From assembly GCA_947044405.1 (NCBI GenBank), contig CAMRHE010000028.1:5882501-5946500 (forward strand): 64,000 bases of DNA, given 5' to 3'. The translations under genes were made by a program, and so were the position numbers. Below the pieces are notes generated by a model. It worked only from the letters and a program-made list of their open reading frames with translations, was not told where the DNA came from and did not search any database. Below are positions 34,141 through 46,209 of the stretch, piece after piece; within the stretch, counting starts at the first letter, position 1; the number at the start of each line of letters is the position of its first letter. Origin of the DNA: Leptodactylus fallax. Lineage: Eukaryota; Chordata; Amphibia; Anura; Leptodactylidae.

Positions 34141-36068
34141 ACCACCTTTCCCCTGGTCCATGTTTTCCATATAGTGAATGTTTGCCCTTGGGGTGGAATC
34201 TAGAGAAGCTTGCCATCTATATGGAGATTTACACTTATTTTTAGGATCTCTGATGTTTTCTTATTAGGTACTTGTAAGTTAGTGGATCGTTGCCCAAGAT
34301 GAACTTCCCATCTGCTGTATACACATAAGCTTTATATCAGCTGCTCACAATACTCTTATAAGATAGCAGAGACATAACCTGTGGTTCCCCTGTACATTAA
34401 CCCCAGAATTTGATGTAACTTCATTATGGGTTTTTCGGCAGTAAATGGATTCTGCAATGTGCCATATAATCCAAATACAAATGCGGCTTCTTAAAACACT
34501 TGATAGTTTGTCCATTGTCAATTGTCACACTTACGCATTTTGATCCTCCAAAGTTCATGCTGTGAACAAGAGCCTTATAGGATTGAAACGCGTGACCATG
34601 ATGTTTTTATGCAATAGGTTAAACCTGTAAGGATAAATAGAAACGTCAACTCACCCATTTTTACCAAGAGTCTCCCAGTTTTCTGGGCACAGTGAATATT
34701 TATGAAGATGGTACTGGGGGAATCCACCATATATTTGAAGATTATTTTATTGTATTTTACATTGAGTCTGTCCGGGGTCTCATACTCAGGACCTTGTGCA
34801 TGAGAGGCAGGCACCCACAGACACAGCCATTAGAGGATTTCTCTGGCCAAAAATTACAATTTTTCTTTACATGTATAATGTATTGCTATATAGAGATATA
34901 GTTCTATATATTAGTATATTGTATGTGTTTTATGTTTTTTTTATGTTTTTATAAAGCAAGAATATACTGGTATATACATGTATTTCTCCATGTACCAGGA
35001 CATTATGGAGAAAATATATTTTTGAGGCTTTTAGACAGAAAAAATCTCGCCATTGAAAAATGATTCAATTTGTGGATCAACTATTAGGGAAGACTTAGTG
35101 AGAAAATAAACAGAAAAAAAATGGACGGGGGAGAGGAAATTACAATAATCCTATTTTAGTAACACACTTTATTAAATGACCATCGCAAAACATAGTAAAT
35201 AAATTAGACATATGTGATATTGCCATAATTGTTATGAACCGCACAATAAAATGTACACAATGGGGGGGATTTACCGAGAGTGGCGTTTCTTATGTTCTTA
35301 TGTCAGTCTAAATGAATTCACTGACAGGCTCCCGCCTCTTGAAAACTCTTGCGCATGTACGTGCGGCTGAACTCAAATCTACACCCATCAGGAATTGGCG
35401 TAACTTTATGGTATAACTCATGCCAGTTTTCTGATGGAAATTATAGCAAATCTGTTGGACTGCGATATCTCTTTTGGCCACTTGCTAGGTGCAGCCCAGT
35501 AAATAAATCTGGGCCAATATATAAAGTGATTGCTCAATGGCATAAATAAAAATAGTGCAATGGTTTATGTTATTTAACCAGTAACACTCCTGGTTGTGAT
35601 ATTATTACATGGGATCTGAATATATTAGCCACACCTCTTTTATAAAGACCACATCCCTTCAAAAAGCCACTTCCACGTTTGCTGCAATCCGAGATTTGTG
35701 AATCATCCTGTGACGGACTCTCCCAGGATGACATCTCTTCATGTTGCAGGTTGAAAACCTACAGCTCGGGTGAGTTTGATAAAATGTCATCCATTATGCA
35801 GGTGTTGTATAATGCAGTGTGTATGTCCCGGGTGGATATAGGCTAGTGAGGTAAAGAAGAAGTGTGGCCACATCTTGTCCTATAAAGTTCACATATAGAC
35901 AGATAGAGTGACGGACTGCTCACCAAAGTACCAGAGGATCCCCTGGTGGGCCCAGGCTCCAACACAATAATGGTGCAGCAGAAAGCACCCAAATTTGAAG
36001 GGTACAATGGTCTATGCCCTAGGGGGTGTTCAATAGTAGAATAATGAACCTCAGTCTAACATTGGATG
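34141..36068. other. Unannotated sequence
   Basis: No gene. A GGGGGGATTTACCGAGAGTG-type fragment near 35262 resembles GGGGGGATTCATTAAGACTG near 33236, so it is probably a small repeat. Confidence 0.35.
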
Positions 36069-36069
36069 A

Positions 36070-36114
<45 letters not shown>

Positions 36115-36286
36115 CAATCCTAAATACAAATCAGCACTTGGTATTGACTGGGTGCAAGCAATAAAATCATTATTCAAGGCTGGTAGATAACCAAATGCTG
36201 CAACATTTTTACATTTAGATAAATACCATAAATAGATGATAGATAGAAAGACAGATGGATATGTACATAAGTAGTTAGATGTAAAG

Positions 36287-36335
<49 letters not shown>

Positions 36336-36706
36336 TGTATATAGATTGACAGACCAATAGATACCTTGAATAGATCTTTATATCTACAATATCTACAATT
36401 CTATATATACAATAAATAGAATGATTGATAAAAATGTAGATAGATATGTAAATAGATAGACAGATATGTAGATAGATGATATAATAATAATACATTTTAT
36501 TTTATTTATATAGCGCCAATATATTCCGCAGCACTGTACAATTTGTAGGGTTCAAGTACAGACAAAAAAGATACATTACAAAGAAATAGTCAATTTACAC
36601 AATGGGACTGAGGGCCAAGAGCTTACAATCTATGATAGACATATATGACAGACTGACAGAGATATGTAGATAGATAGACAGTCACAGACAGACTGACAAA
36701 CGGATG

Positions 36707-36742
<36 letters not shown>

Positions 36743-36860
36743 TGTACATAAATAGATAGATATGTCTATTTATATGATGGATGGATAGATAGACTCATAG
36801 ATAAATATGTATATAAATTGATAGACAGATCTGTAGATAGATAGGGATGTAGCTACATTT
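36069..36860. repeat. Cluster of (GATA)n microsatellites
   Basis: Long runs at 36069-36113, about 36285-36335 and 36700-36742, with many short GATA/GACA blocks between. A family G copy interrupts the cluster at 36483-36640. Confidence 0.95.
36483..36640 (+). repeat. Interspersed repeat family G, copy 2
   Basis: TTATTTATATAGCGCCAATA, TTCCGCAGCACTGTACAATT and GAGCTTACAATCTATGATAG match 14378-14545. Preceded by (ATA)n. Confidence 0.7.
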
Positions 36861-37249
36861 TAATGTGTTAAGTAAAATAGTTACTAATCACTTTAACGCT
36901 ACTTTTTGTTATTGCAGATATGTATATAGATAGATATGCAGATAGAAGACATGTTGCATTAGTGAAATGTTACCGCACACATGTGTTGTTACTGACAGTG
37001 TCCTCTAAACTGATGGAACTTGAATGCTATAAATATTCTGATGACTTCTATAGTAATAAATCAACCATGTATGATGACAAGCTACAGACATCCAAGATTT
37101 ACTCTCTAACTATACACTTCCTATTGTAAGTTACCTTTACAAAAAAATATTTTAAATATTTAATCAAAAAATATGAAAAATTTAATCAATTATGACAAAA
37201 ACAGACAAAAAAGTAAAATCATCTCACAGTATTTACACCACTATAAGAC
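36861..37249. other. Unannotated spacer
   Basis: AT-rich; the 69-codon frame 36920-37129 begins in the GATA array and is not convincing. Confidence 0.3.
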
Positions 37250-37680
37250 TGATTTCCCCCGCAGCTAATTCCTTCACCATCCAACGCTCATGCCATCACT
37301 CTCTATAAAACAGCAGATCCTTAATTGGCCCGGCTCTTTTTCCAACATGTTTTTAATGAAAATGCAGCACATAACTCTTAAGTTTGTTGGCGAGCAGAGC
37401 CCAATTTACAAAAGTGGAAGTGCAAGATAAGAAAAAGTGTACATCTGTAGAGCAGGCTGTGCAATGAATCACACAATGCCAGTGTTGAGCAGAATATAAT
37501 TGAGTCCAACATCACTGAGCACTTTCACCATAATTAATGATAATCTGTAACAGAGGAATCTGAGATTCCAGTTCACAGGACTGTTTAATTAGGCCAAGTA
37601 ATGAAAGCAGAAGCAGTACAAGAATATGGCCGCTCATGATTAATGATTCATGCTACCCAACACAAAAGTGTCGCACCGTT
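37250..37680. promoter_or_regulatory. Candidate conserved noncoding element
   Basis: Unique sequence dense in homeodomain-type cores: GCAGCTAATTCCTTCACC, TCCTTAATTGGCCCGG, CATAATTAATGATAATCTG, TTTAATTAGGCCAAG and CATGATTAATGATTCATG. No ORF and no repeats. The best enhancer-like texture in the window; conservation is untested. Confidence 0.35.
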
Positions 37681-38359
37681 AACTCCAAAGGATGCCGCAT
37701 CCAACTGGCATTTGCAAAATACTGAGATGCATGCAATTTTTTTTCCTCTTTTTTTTTTTTTTTACTGTTTTAAAGATGTAACAGGCAAGATCCCGATCCC
37801 GAGTTATTTGCATGATAAATATACCCTCCACCATAGCACCTTGCTCTGGGGTAGTTGAAGACAAATATACTCTCTGTGCAAGCTTCAAAATCAAAGTCTG
37901 CTGTCCTTTTGGAGAGAATAATGAATATATTTTTTGTAGACTTTTTCTATCTTTTTTTTTCTAATGACAGCCGCGCCATGAGCACTGTTTGCCTTGTGTC
38001 GGCAGCTTGTTTGCAGGACCATAAAAGATTTTTTTTATTTGAGAAGCAAAGAAATTTTTTTTTTTTTGAGAGATATTAAAGGCTCTTGGGTTCTAGTCTT
38101 GTTTCGTGTACAGGCATTTAAGTACAAAGGAGACCTGACATACGAGGACATGACATGGAGATGAAGAAGCTGGTCCATTGCCTTAGCGCGGAAGCCATCA
38201 AATTACACGGGTTTTATGTGACTATTTACTCTACTATTCAATAAATAGTACAGTACTTAGCGTCTGGTTTGTGGAAATGCATACACCATGATAGTGCCGG
38301 GGAACGGAAAAACCTGCTGATGACTATTATGGGCACACATGGGTTTATTCCAAATTATT
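37681..38359. other. Unannotated spacer with poly-T tracts
   Basis: Poly-T near 37748 and 38050; no gene recognised. Confidence 0.35.
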
Positions 38360-38705
38360 ATTTTAGTTTATCTATCTCATATCTATCTATGTACTACCTA
38401 TTATCTATTTGTCTCTATTTATATATATATCCATCCATCTATGTATTCTGTTATCTATCTATCTATCTATCGTATTTCTTTATCATATCTATCAATCAAT
38501 TATCAGACAATCATTAGTCAATTCAATGTCAATTCTATGTGATTATCTATCTATCTATCTAGCCATCCACCCATCTAAATACCTGTCTTTCATTTCATTT
38601 ATCTACTGTCTACTATTCTACTATCTATCTATCTATTTATCTATCCATCTGTCAACAAATGCTTAATACAATATATGGAAGGATTTCTCATCTATCTATC
38701 CAGAG
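38360..38705. repeat. Interrupted (TATC)n microsatellite region
   Basis: Repeated blocks of CTATCTATCTAT separated by unique bases; opposite strand sense to the GATA cluster at 36 kb. Confidence 0.9.
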
Positions 38706-38878
38706 AGCAAAAAAAAAAAAAAAGTTTTTACGCACTGCTCTATTGAAGGAGGTACTTGAGCCTACTCCTGGGGATTTTTGTTGGAAGGTGCTGCTCTGGT
38801 CTATATATCTACCCATCTACAGAACTATAGCTAGGCTTTTCTTCACCCAGGACAAATGTTCGAAGTTCACTGCCCTTA

Positions 38879-39076
38879 CAATAGGTTCACACTAGTGTTC
38901 AGGTCTCCGTTGTTCAGGTCTGCATGGGAATCCGAAAGACAGAGACCCTGTGCGCTTAAAAAGCGGTTACCTGTGGAAACCCGCAGACCCCATAGACGAT
39001 AATGGGGTCCGTCGGGTTTCCACCAGTTTTAAGAGGAATCTGCAGCAGAGACTCCAACGCAGATGTGAACCTAACC
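38879..39076. mobile_element. PIF/Harbinger-like MITE, copy 4
   Basis: TTA at 38876-38878 and 39077-39079. The ends are CAATAGGTTCACACT and GATGTGAACCTAACC, with the CCCATAGACGATAATGGGG core. The second arm is shortened. Confidence 0.8.
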
Positions 39077-39672
39077 TTACTCTGTATATAAATACATAAA
39101 GGTGATTAATTCATGCCCCCTAACAACAAGCACCCAGGGCACATCTATCTATCTATATCCGGCATCAATCAGTCAATCTAATTCTAAGAATTGAGATAGA
39201 GCGATCTAACCTATCATATGTATATATATACAGTACATATGTTTCATAGTCTATCTATCTATATATCATTTATTCATCCATCTTATATATGTTACTAATA
39301 TGAATTACTCTTCTACCTATATTAACTCTTACAGTACTGCTCCTACATTATAATTAAATATAGCGTTGGATTCCTTGGATGCTTCCGCGCCATGATACAA
39401 TGTAAGGATAACTTGCTGACAACTAGTTGTTAATTAAATCTCCTAAAGATGCAGATGCAGCCATTTCCTGAAGGGTGCTTGACAATAAAGTCTCGTTCAC
39501 ATGACAGCTTAGTCACCAGTTAGTTTAGACTCACTCATGTAATGTTCCACTAGCTGCAGCACACAACAGAGCGCAGCTCTAGAGAAATGCAGGCTGCTCA
39601 TTGAAATAAGTGGATGTGATGGATGCCTGGTGATTTTTGTGGGTGCTCTATAGTGTCCCCTCTAATGTTTTC
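39077..39672. other. Spacer with short TATC blocks
   Basis: Short tetranucleotide runs at 39146-39156 and 39252-39263; otherwise unique. No gene. Confidence 0.35.
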
Positions 39673-40002
39673 TTAAAAGGATTTATCAAGGATTTTTCAC
39701 TGAAGACCTATCCTTAGTATATGACATGATGTACTGCATAGTCCCATCACTGCAGTACCTGACACAGCGACATCCATAAGTGAGTGGCCACGTTTGGTAT
39801 TGCAGCTCAGTCCATTTCCAATTTGAAGTTGGAAATCGCAGGATGTCAATTATACCTACGGAAACGCCGGCGGTTTCCCTACAGTTTTAATGGAAGCAGA
39901 CTTTCTGTGAAAAGCACTGCAGGAAAAACCGCTATGCATTGGCACCGCGTTTTTTTCCCGCAGCGCTTTTCCGCTGCAGCCTGCTACGTGACGCCTTAGC
40001 CT
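39673..40002. repeat. Two MITE fragments joined
   Basis: 39673-39840 begins TTAAAAGGATTTATCAAGGA and carries GGTATTGCAGCTCAGTCC (family E/F). From about 39840, CGGAAACGCCGGCGGTTTCC to ACGTGACGCCTTAGCC is the right part of the third Harbinger-like family, whose left part is at 22827. Confidence 0.5.
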
Positions 40003-40681
40003 AACTGTGTTAAATAAGCTTACTGCAACCAATCATCTTAGGGTAGAGGTAAAATGTGAACACTGGAAATTGGTGCGAAAAAAGATTAATATAGTGCTGT
40101 ACCCCAGTCTGGGCACAAGAGTCCTGCACATGCTCATTTGGGCTACTTAGTGTAATGGAAAAGCACTAAAAATGTCAACAGAAAAGCCTATAGTCTTGCT
40201 GGCAACAGATAATACAAAATCATCCTATTAGGGTTACCATTTATTTCAATGTAAGACATGGTCTGGATGAAAACTACTTTAATGGGAGTCTCTCACCACC
40301 AAAATCTCTTTTGCACCACTTACTTTCTGTTATAGGGTCAGATAGCGACACAGTGAATAGTGAACCTTTTATGTGTCAAAATGCTGAGAAAATCAACTTT
40401 GGTGCCTGTGGTTACCATCTAGTGCCCCCTAACATAAAGATTAACATGTCCCGATTTTTGGTGTCTACAGGCAAAAACGGGTGCTCTGGAAGACACGGTC
40501 ATGTTACGGGTGCACCAAACTACTGATATACTTACAAATTATTTTCTTGGCAGCAAGATTACACATTGACACAAAAAAGGTATGTTCTATGTCAGTAATT
40601 GCCCCTACAACAGCAAATAGGTGATTTAGAAGAGATGTTAGTGATGGGAGACTTCCTTAAACCATAAGGAACATACAATGC
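40003..40681. other. Unannotated spacer
   Basis: No gene recognised; a 71-codon frame (40311-40526) has no domain. Confidence 0.3.
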
Positions 40682-41813
40682 TTAAAGTGGACCTCCAATT
40701 ATAAAACAACTTTTCATAAATGAATAGTACAGGTGAATATAAGAAAGTTTGTCATATATCTTATTATAGAAATCCATTTCTATAATATGAGGCTGCTGGA
40801 AAAGACAGATAACTGAAGCTGCTACACTCTGCTACACCGTGAGACTGGGAGTTATTTTGACACTTCTAAATATTTCAAGATAAATGTAAGAAAATTACTA
40901 GATGAGCAATTCCCCAGTCGCTGCTGGTGAACCCTGGGGGGAGGGGCACAACAAGACAGTGAGCCCTAAGCTGAACCCTCCCCTGTCCCTGCCTACTTGC
41001 CTGATCTGTCCTAGGCGACAGCCGGAAACTGGACGGCAATTCCTTCTTATAGAAAGTGAATTCATAGAACGCAGACAAGACAAACCACAACAAAAGGGAG
41101 GTCAGCTAGCCAAGGGGTCGGTAACAGTCGAGCAACGCGGTACAGAATCGAAATCTGAGAGAGTAGTCAAAGGTAAAGCCAGAGGTCAGGAATATGAATA
41201 CAAGTAACAAAACAGCAAGAGTAAATAGCTAGCAAGCACGCAGCAATAGCAAGCACCAATGGGAAAGTTAGCAAATGATAAATAGAAAAAAAGAACCTGC
41301 CCCAGACTTCATAGGAAGATAGGCTGTCAGTCACACAGGTGAGGCTAAAATTAACTATTAGAGGAGCAGAAGGAAACCAAGATAATGGAGATGGGTGTAG
41401 TGGAAAATCAATTACAGAGGTGAGGGAATAGGACAGTGTTCAGACAATACAAGAAGAACCCAAAGGAAGGAATCACAGCCTCCTGCACCGCAGCATGCGA
41501 CTGGAGCATGGCGCCAAAGCCCGGACGGGCAAGTATGTTACAAAAACTCTATCATTACATAGACTGAGGCAATAAATTAAGTACCTAGCCACCAGCATCC
41601 TCCTCTTCTTCTTCCCCCTCTCCTCTCCATAGACTAAATGAATAAATAGATTCTATATAAATAAACAGTCTTAGTGAAGATAAAGTGGGGAAGAGCAGCC
41701 AATAAGTGGAGAAGGAAACAGATTTCTTTAATAAGATATATTACAAAGTTTCTTATATTCACCTGTACTATTCATTTATGAAAATTGTTTCTATAATTGG
41801 AGGTCCACTTTAA
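40682..41813. mobile_element. Family C: 1.1-kb TTAA element with about 100-bp terminal inverted repeats
   Basis: TTAA lies at 40682-40685 and 41810-41813. The left end TTAAAGTGGACCTCCAATTA, TAAATGAATAGTACAGGTGA and ATATAAGAAAGTTTG is the near-exact complement of the right end. Shorter copies at 6283 and 12025 show that the interior at about 40905-41550 is extra here: it reads as an unrelated block (GCCCTAAGCTGAACCCTCCC to GCGCCAAAGCCCGGACGGGC), probably a nested insertion of another repeat. No transposase. Confidence 0.75.
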
Positions 41814-43121
41814 GTACATATATACATAACATATCAACACACAACTCTACCAAAGAATCGCAGCACATGACAAGATTCTAGTCTTCTGACCATCCCAAGA
41901 ACAGCATCATCCTCTCATCACTAGGCAGTGTGGACAATACCAAAGATTCCTAGTGAGTTATTACAAGATGTGTCTGACAATCCACTGATATTACCAAATA
42001 CCTATTTTTACTTTTCTCTGCTCAGTGAATTAGATCAGAATCTTTTTGGGTGTAACCTCAATTCTGAGTGCACTGAACTCAAAAGAGAAGTTACATTTTA
42101 GGGCGTATAGTCTTCAATCACTTCCACAAGGATCCATACAAATAAAAGGTCAGAGTCTGTGCTGGTTTCTTTGTATTAAATTACCTAGCAGACCTTTCCA
42201 ATTCTGCTCAAAAGGGTTAGTCTAGTGGTCTACACACTTGAAAAATATTACCACTCATGATGACACTGGATATCACTTCTATATATTAAGCTTGACAAAT
42301 GGTTTTCAACAGGAATTGACCATCTGGACAATCCACGTAAGGTACTATTTGTATTTAGCATTACTTCTTTTATAGTTTGCCTATGAAATGCATACTGGAA
42401 ATTTGCAAGAAAATCTTTAAATAAACCCCTTTAAGTCTCCCAAATACATACATCAGCATACCGCCATATAATGCCAAATAATTCTTCCATACAGTACCCA
42501 GGCAATATAATAATATAGTGCTCAAAATGAACTGCCATATAATGTCTAAATAATACCTCCATACACTATTCAAATAATATTGTCATAGAGTTCTCACATA
42601 ATACTACTACATGTTGTCCACATAATATTACCAATGAATGAAATCCCAACAGCATTGATCATGACAGAGAGCTATGATTTCCTCCGAAAAGCTGTGATAT
42701 TTCATAGAAAACTTCAGAACAGGTTTATAATGGTGGAAGCTAACCTCACTGTGTGAATGACAGGTTTCTCCCTGTATACAAACCAAGATGGACTTGCCAA
42801 TGAAGTTGGACATGGTGGGGATAAACTCCTTACATCCTGCCTAGGTCATTTTACAAACCACTTTCTCTGAAGCTCTGCAGTGTTTATAGCACCCTGTAAT
42901 GTGGCATAATGCCAACATTTCATGTGCACATTTTGGGCAGAATGAAACTAATAGCTTCCTTTTAAGTTACAGCAGCCGGAGTTTCTTAGCAGCTGTTGTA
43001 ACTTATTCCATGCAGCAGTTCTGTCAGAATGGACAGGAGAGGGAAGGGGAAAGGAATTTGTAGAGAAACTATCTCAACTTCTGGGATGTGACTCTTCTGC
43101 AAGAGAAGTAAGTGTGTTATA
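41814..43121. other. Unannotated sequence with a weak tandem texture
   Basis: 42430-42630 repeats CATATAATG/AATAATA..CCATACA motifs at irregular spacing, perhaps a very old minisatellite. No gene. Confidence 0.35.
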
Positions 43122-43206
43122 TACAGTGGGGAAAAAAAGTATTTAGTCAGCCACCAATTGTGCAAGTTCTCCCACTTAAAAAGATGAGGCCAGCCTGTAA
43201 TTGTCA

Positions 43207-43979
43207 TCATAGGTAGACCTTCATTGCCCTGGCGGTCTGCTTGGGATTATTGTCATGCTGAAAGACCCAGCCACGTTTCATCTTCAATGCCCTTGCTGAT
43301 GGAAGGAGGTTTGCACTCAAAATCTCACGATACATGGCCCCATTCATTCTTTCATGTACACGGATCAGTCGTCCTGGTCCCTTTGCATATAAACAGCCCC
43401 AAAGCATGATGTTGCCACCCCCATGCTTCACAGTAGGTATGGTGTTCTTTTGATGCAACTCAGCAATCACTCTCCCCCAAACACGACGAGTTGTGTTTCT
43501 ACCAAACAGTTCTACTTTGGTTTCATCTGACCATATGACATTCTCCCAATACTCTTCTGGAACATCCAAATGCTCTCTAGCAAACTTCAGATGGGCCCGG
43601 ATATGTACTGGCTTAAGCAGGGGGACACGTCTGGCACTGCAGGATCTGAGTCCCTGGCGGCGTAGTGTGTTACTGTTGGTAGCCTTTGTTACGTTAGTCC
43701 CAGCTTTCTGCAGGTCAGTCACTAGGTCCCCCCGTGTGGTTCTGGGATTTTTGCTCACCGTTCTTGTGATCATTTTGACCCCACGGGGTGAGATCTTGCG
43801 TGGAGCCCCTGATGGAGGGAGATTATCAGTGGTCTTGTATGTCTTCCATTTTCTAATTATTGCTCCCACAGTTGATTTCTTCACACCAAGCTGCTTGCCT
43901 ATTGCAGATTCTTCCCAGCCTGGTGCAGGGCTACCATTTTGTTTCTGGTGTCCTTCCACAGCTCTTTGGTCTTCACCAT
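43207..43979 (-). pseudogene. Tc1-like transposase, frameshifted and C-terminally deleted
   Basis: The start codon is the complement of 43977-43979, giving [18 protein letters not shown]; a one-base shift near 43910-43925 moves reading into the long frame (43207-43959). That frame holds the paired helix-turn-helix region ([20 protein letters not shown]), the first catalytic aspartate in [11 protein letters not shown], the conserved [17 protein letters not shown], and the second aspartate in QHDNNPKQT. It stops five codons later as it runs into the terminal inverted repeat, so the third acidic residue (the E of the usual PDLNPIE) is absent. The encoded enzyme cannot be active. Confidence 0.9.
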
Positions 43980-44161
43980 AGTGGAGTTTGGAGTGTGACT
44001 GTTTGAGGTTGTGGACAGGTGCCTTTTATACTGATAACAATGTCAAACAGGAGCCATTACTACAGGTAATGAGTGGAGGACAGAGGAGCCTCTTAAAGAA
44101 GAAGTTAAAGGTCTGTGAGAGCCAGAAATCTTGCTTGTTTGTAGGTGACCAAATACTTATT

Positions 44162-44302
44162 CCCCTTACGTCCGACAGCAGCACAATATGGGGTATCTCT
44201 GCCCCTGTGTGTTGTTTAGGACAGGTGGAACCTTTAATTAGCACCAAAAAGGTGCCTCCTACTAGCCCTATAAGAGGGCACAAGAGACCTCCCTCCACTG
44301 TG
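44162..44302 (+). repeat. DIRS left inverted terminal repeat
   Basis: 44176-44302 is, as far as I can read, an exact reverse complement of 49266-49392 (about 126 bp). The outermost 14 bases differ slightly between ends (CCCCTTACGTCCGAC against the complement of GTCTGGACTAAGGG). Confidence 0.9.
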
Positions 44303-45021
44303 TTTTTTCTGTCCTGTGTGGAACAAGTGGACGGAGGTCTCTTGTGACCTCCCGTTGTTAGGGGTTTTAGTTACTCCTGGCTTACCTTCTTGGGGTACCT
44401 CGGTCCCAAAGAAAAAACCTCCGGTCCTTCGGGCCTTCGCACCGCAGCGCAACGTTATCAGGCATCCATCTGCAGGCAGCGCGATCCCGGAAGTAAGCGG
44501 AGAACCTCCTCGGCCGGAACTTTTCTCCGAGTCCGTGTTCCCAGGGGAAGGAAGCCTTTGCGCACCACCGCGCCCTACTTCCGGTTTTCTCGGAAAAAGT
44601 GCGGTAAGTTTGGAAATTTAAAATTTAAAGGCAAAATATAGAATAGATTTTTGCTGCTTGTATTTTGAGCCTCTGGCTTAGGCTTATGCTCCTCTATGTT
44701 CCAGTATGGCGTTTGACTTGTTTTGGTGCTGTATAAATGTTTCTTTGTTGGCTTCCTCCCCTCGCTGCTGGATTACATTTAAAAGGTCTGAATGCAGTCC
44801 TTTATTTGTTGAGTGAGTGGTTTCTAGCTCCTCTGCTGCGGGTTGCGGTGGCTGGTTTTTTTCTGACGGTTTTTTTTCTCTCTTCAAGTGACCGATTCAA
44901 AAAAAAAAAAAAAAAAAAAAAGAGGTACCCCTTGGGGTTTTTATGCGATGCTTGTCGATCTTCCCTGTTTCAGTGTCACGTGGCTGTTTGATGTTTCAGA
45001 TGTCATCTTCTGCAGCACGTA

Positions 45022-46201
45022 ATGGCGATGCGCTTAGGAGGAAAAATTCCTCTAAACTTGAAACACCTAATGTGTTTGGATTGCAATACCCCTTTACCTG
45101 ACGGCTATGATTTTACACACTGTCACCAGTGTCGCGGAACCTGCCGGAAGTACCTTCTATAAGAGGTTGTTACTTGGGTAAAGGACTTTATGAGGAGTCT
45201 CTTAAAGGAGATTCGTTCTTCCATCGCCCAGATTGCCAAGAGATCGCAGATTGAGACACAATCTTCCTTACGGATCTCTGATGAAGATTATCAGATAGTG
45301 GACGAGACACTCTCACCTGACGATTCCACTGAAGATCCCAGCAGGCCGTGCTTCCACTCGAAAAATTAAGCCGGCTGCTGAAGTCCATCCGGTCTAAGGA
45401 TCGTGATGTTGACGGGGAAGCCTCCGCGTCCACCTATAGAGGGCCTAGGGTCTTCCAAGTGGACCAGACATTACAAAAATTAATGTCCTCAGAGTGGAGA
45501 AGTCCTGAAAAACCTCTTGTGGTTCCTAGGAGGTTCAGCGCTTTATTCCCAGTTGCTCAATGGGATCAATGGGGTCCTCCTCCCAAGGTGGATATGGCGG
45601 TGGCTAAACTGTCCTGCCGCACTAAGGTACCATCAGATGATGGAGCAAATCTGCACGACGCCATGGCAGGCGCTTCGACAATACCTTCAAGAAGGCTTAT
45701 TCAGCTGCCTCGTCCAAGACCGCTGTGCGGTTGCGTCCTGTGAAGTGTCAGCCAAATTATGTACTGACCTGGTCCACCTCAAAAGTGACCGACTCTGGAG
45801 TCTCCAGAGACGAGCTGCTAGGGTTTCTAGGCTCAGTTTCCCTGGCAGCTGAATATTTAACGGAAGCCTCCCACTATCAATTAAGGCTGGCGGCCAAATC
45901 CCTGGCACTTACCAAGAACACTGCAGCAGGAAGACCTCTATGGTTAAAACCTTGGAGAGCTGTGTTCCCCTCAAAGTATAATTTGTGCGCATTACCCTTT
46001 GAGCCGGGTAGAGTCTTTGGCTGTGCCCTAGACGAGATCCTAGAGGGCTTGGCCGACAAGAAGGGTAAACCTTTACCCCAGGCCTTCAGAGGTAGGTCTG
46101 GCTCTGGCCGTGGTAGAGGCTATCCGCCTCGTCGTGGAAGGCAGTCCAGAGAGGCTCTAGTTATTCCTCTAGAGGCACCGGCCGGAGATTCCGAAGTCTG
46201 A
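45022..46201 (+). pseudogene. DIRS gag-like ORF, fragmented
   Basis: Starts at ATG 45022: MAMRLGGKIPLNLKHLMC followed by a C-x2-C...H-C-H-Q-C cluster (CLDCNTPLPDGYDFTHCHQC), a possible zinc-binding knuckle. A TAA at 45160-45162 interrupts it; the same frame then continues (EVVTWVKDFMRSLLKEIRSS) to about 45368. It moves to a second frame (DMAVAKLSCRTKVPSDDGAN, typical of DIRS gag) and near 45670 to a third (RFDNTFKKAYSAASSKTAV) that ends at 46201 with an RG-rich tail (FRGRSGSGRGRGYPPRRGR). It would package the element RNA. One stop and two frameshifts break it. Confidence 0.8.
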
Positions 46202-46209
46202 TGATAAAA

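Noticed and set aside
36019..36495. 158-codon frame rich in YLSIYLSI
   Set aside because: Translation of the GATA microsatellite.
41000..41210. Possible exon in the 101-codon frame 40902-41207
   Set aside because: Lies inside the probable nested repeat of the family C element; no domain, and overlapping frames on the opposite strand are equally open.
43493..43981. 162-codon plus-strand frame
   Set aside because: Antisense shadow of the Tc1 transposase on the minus strand.
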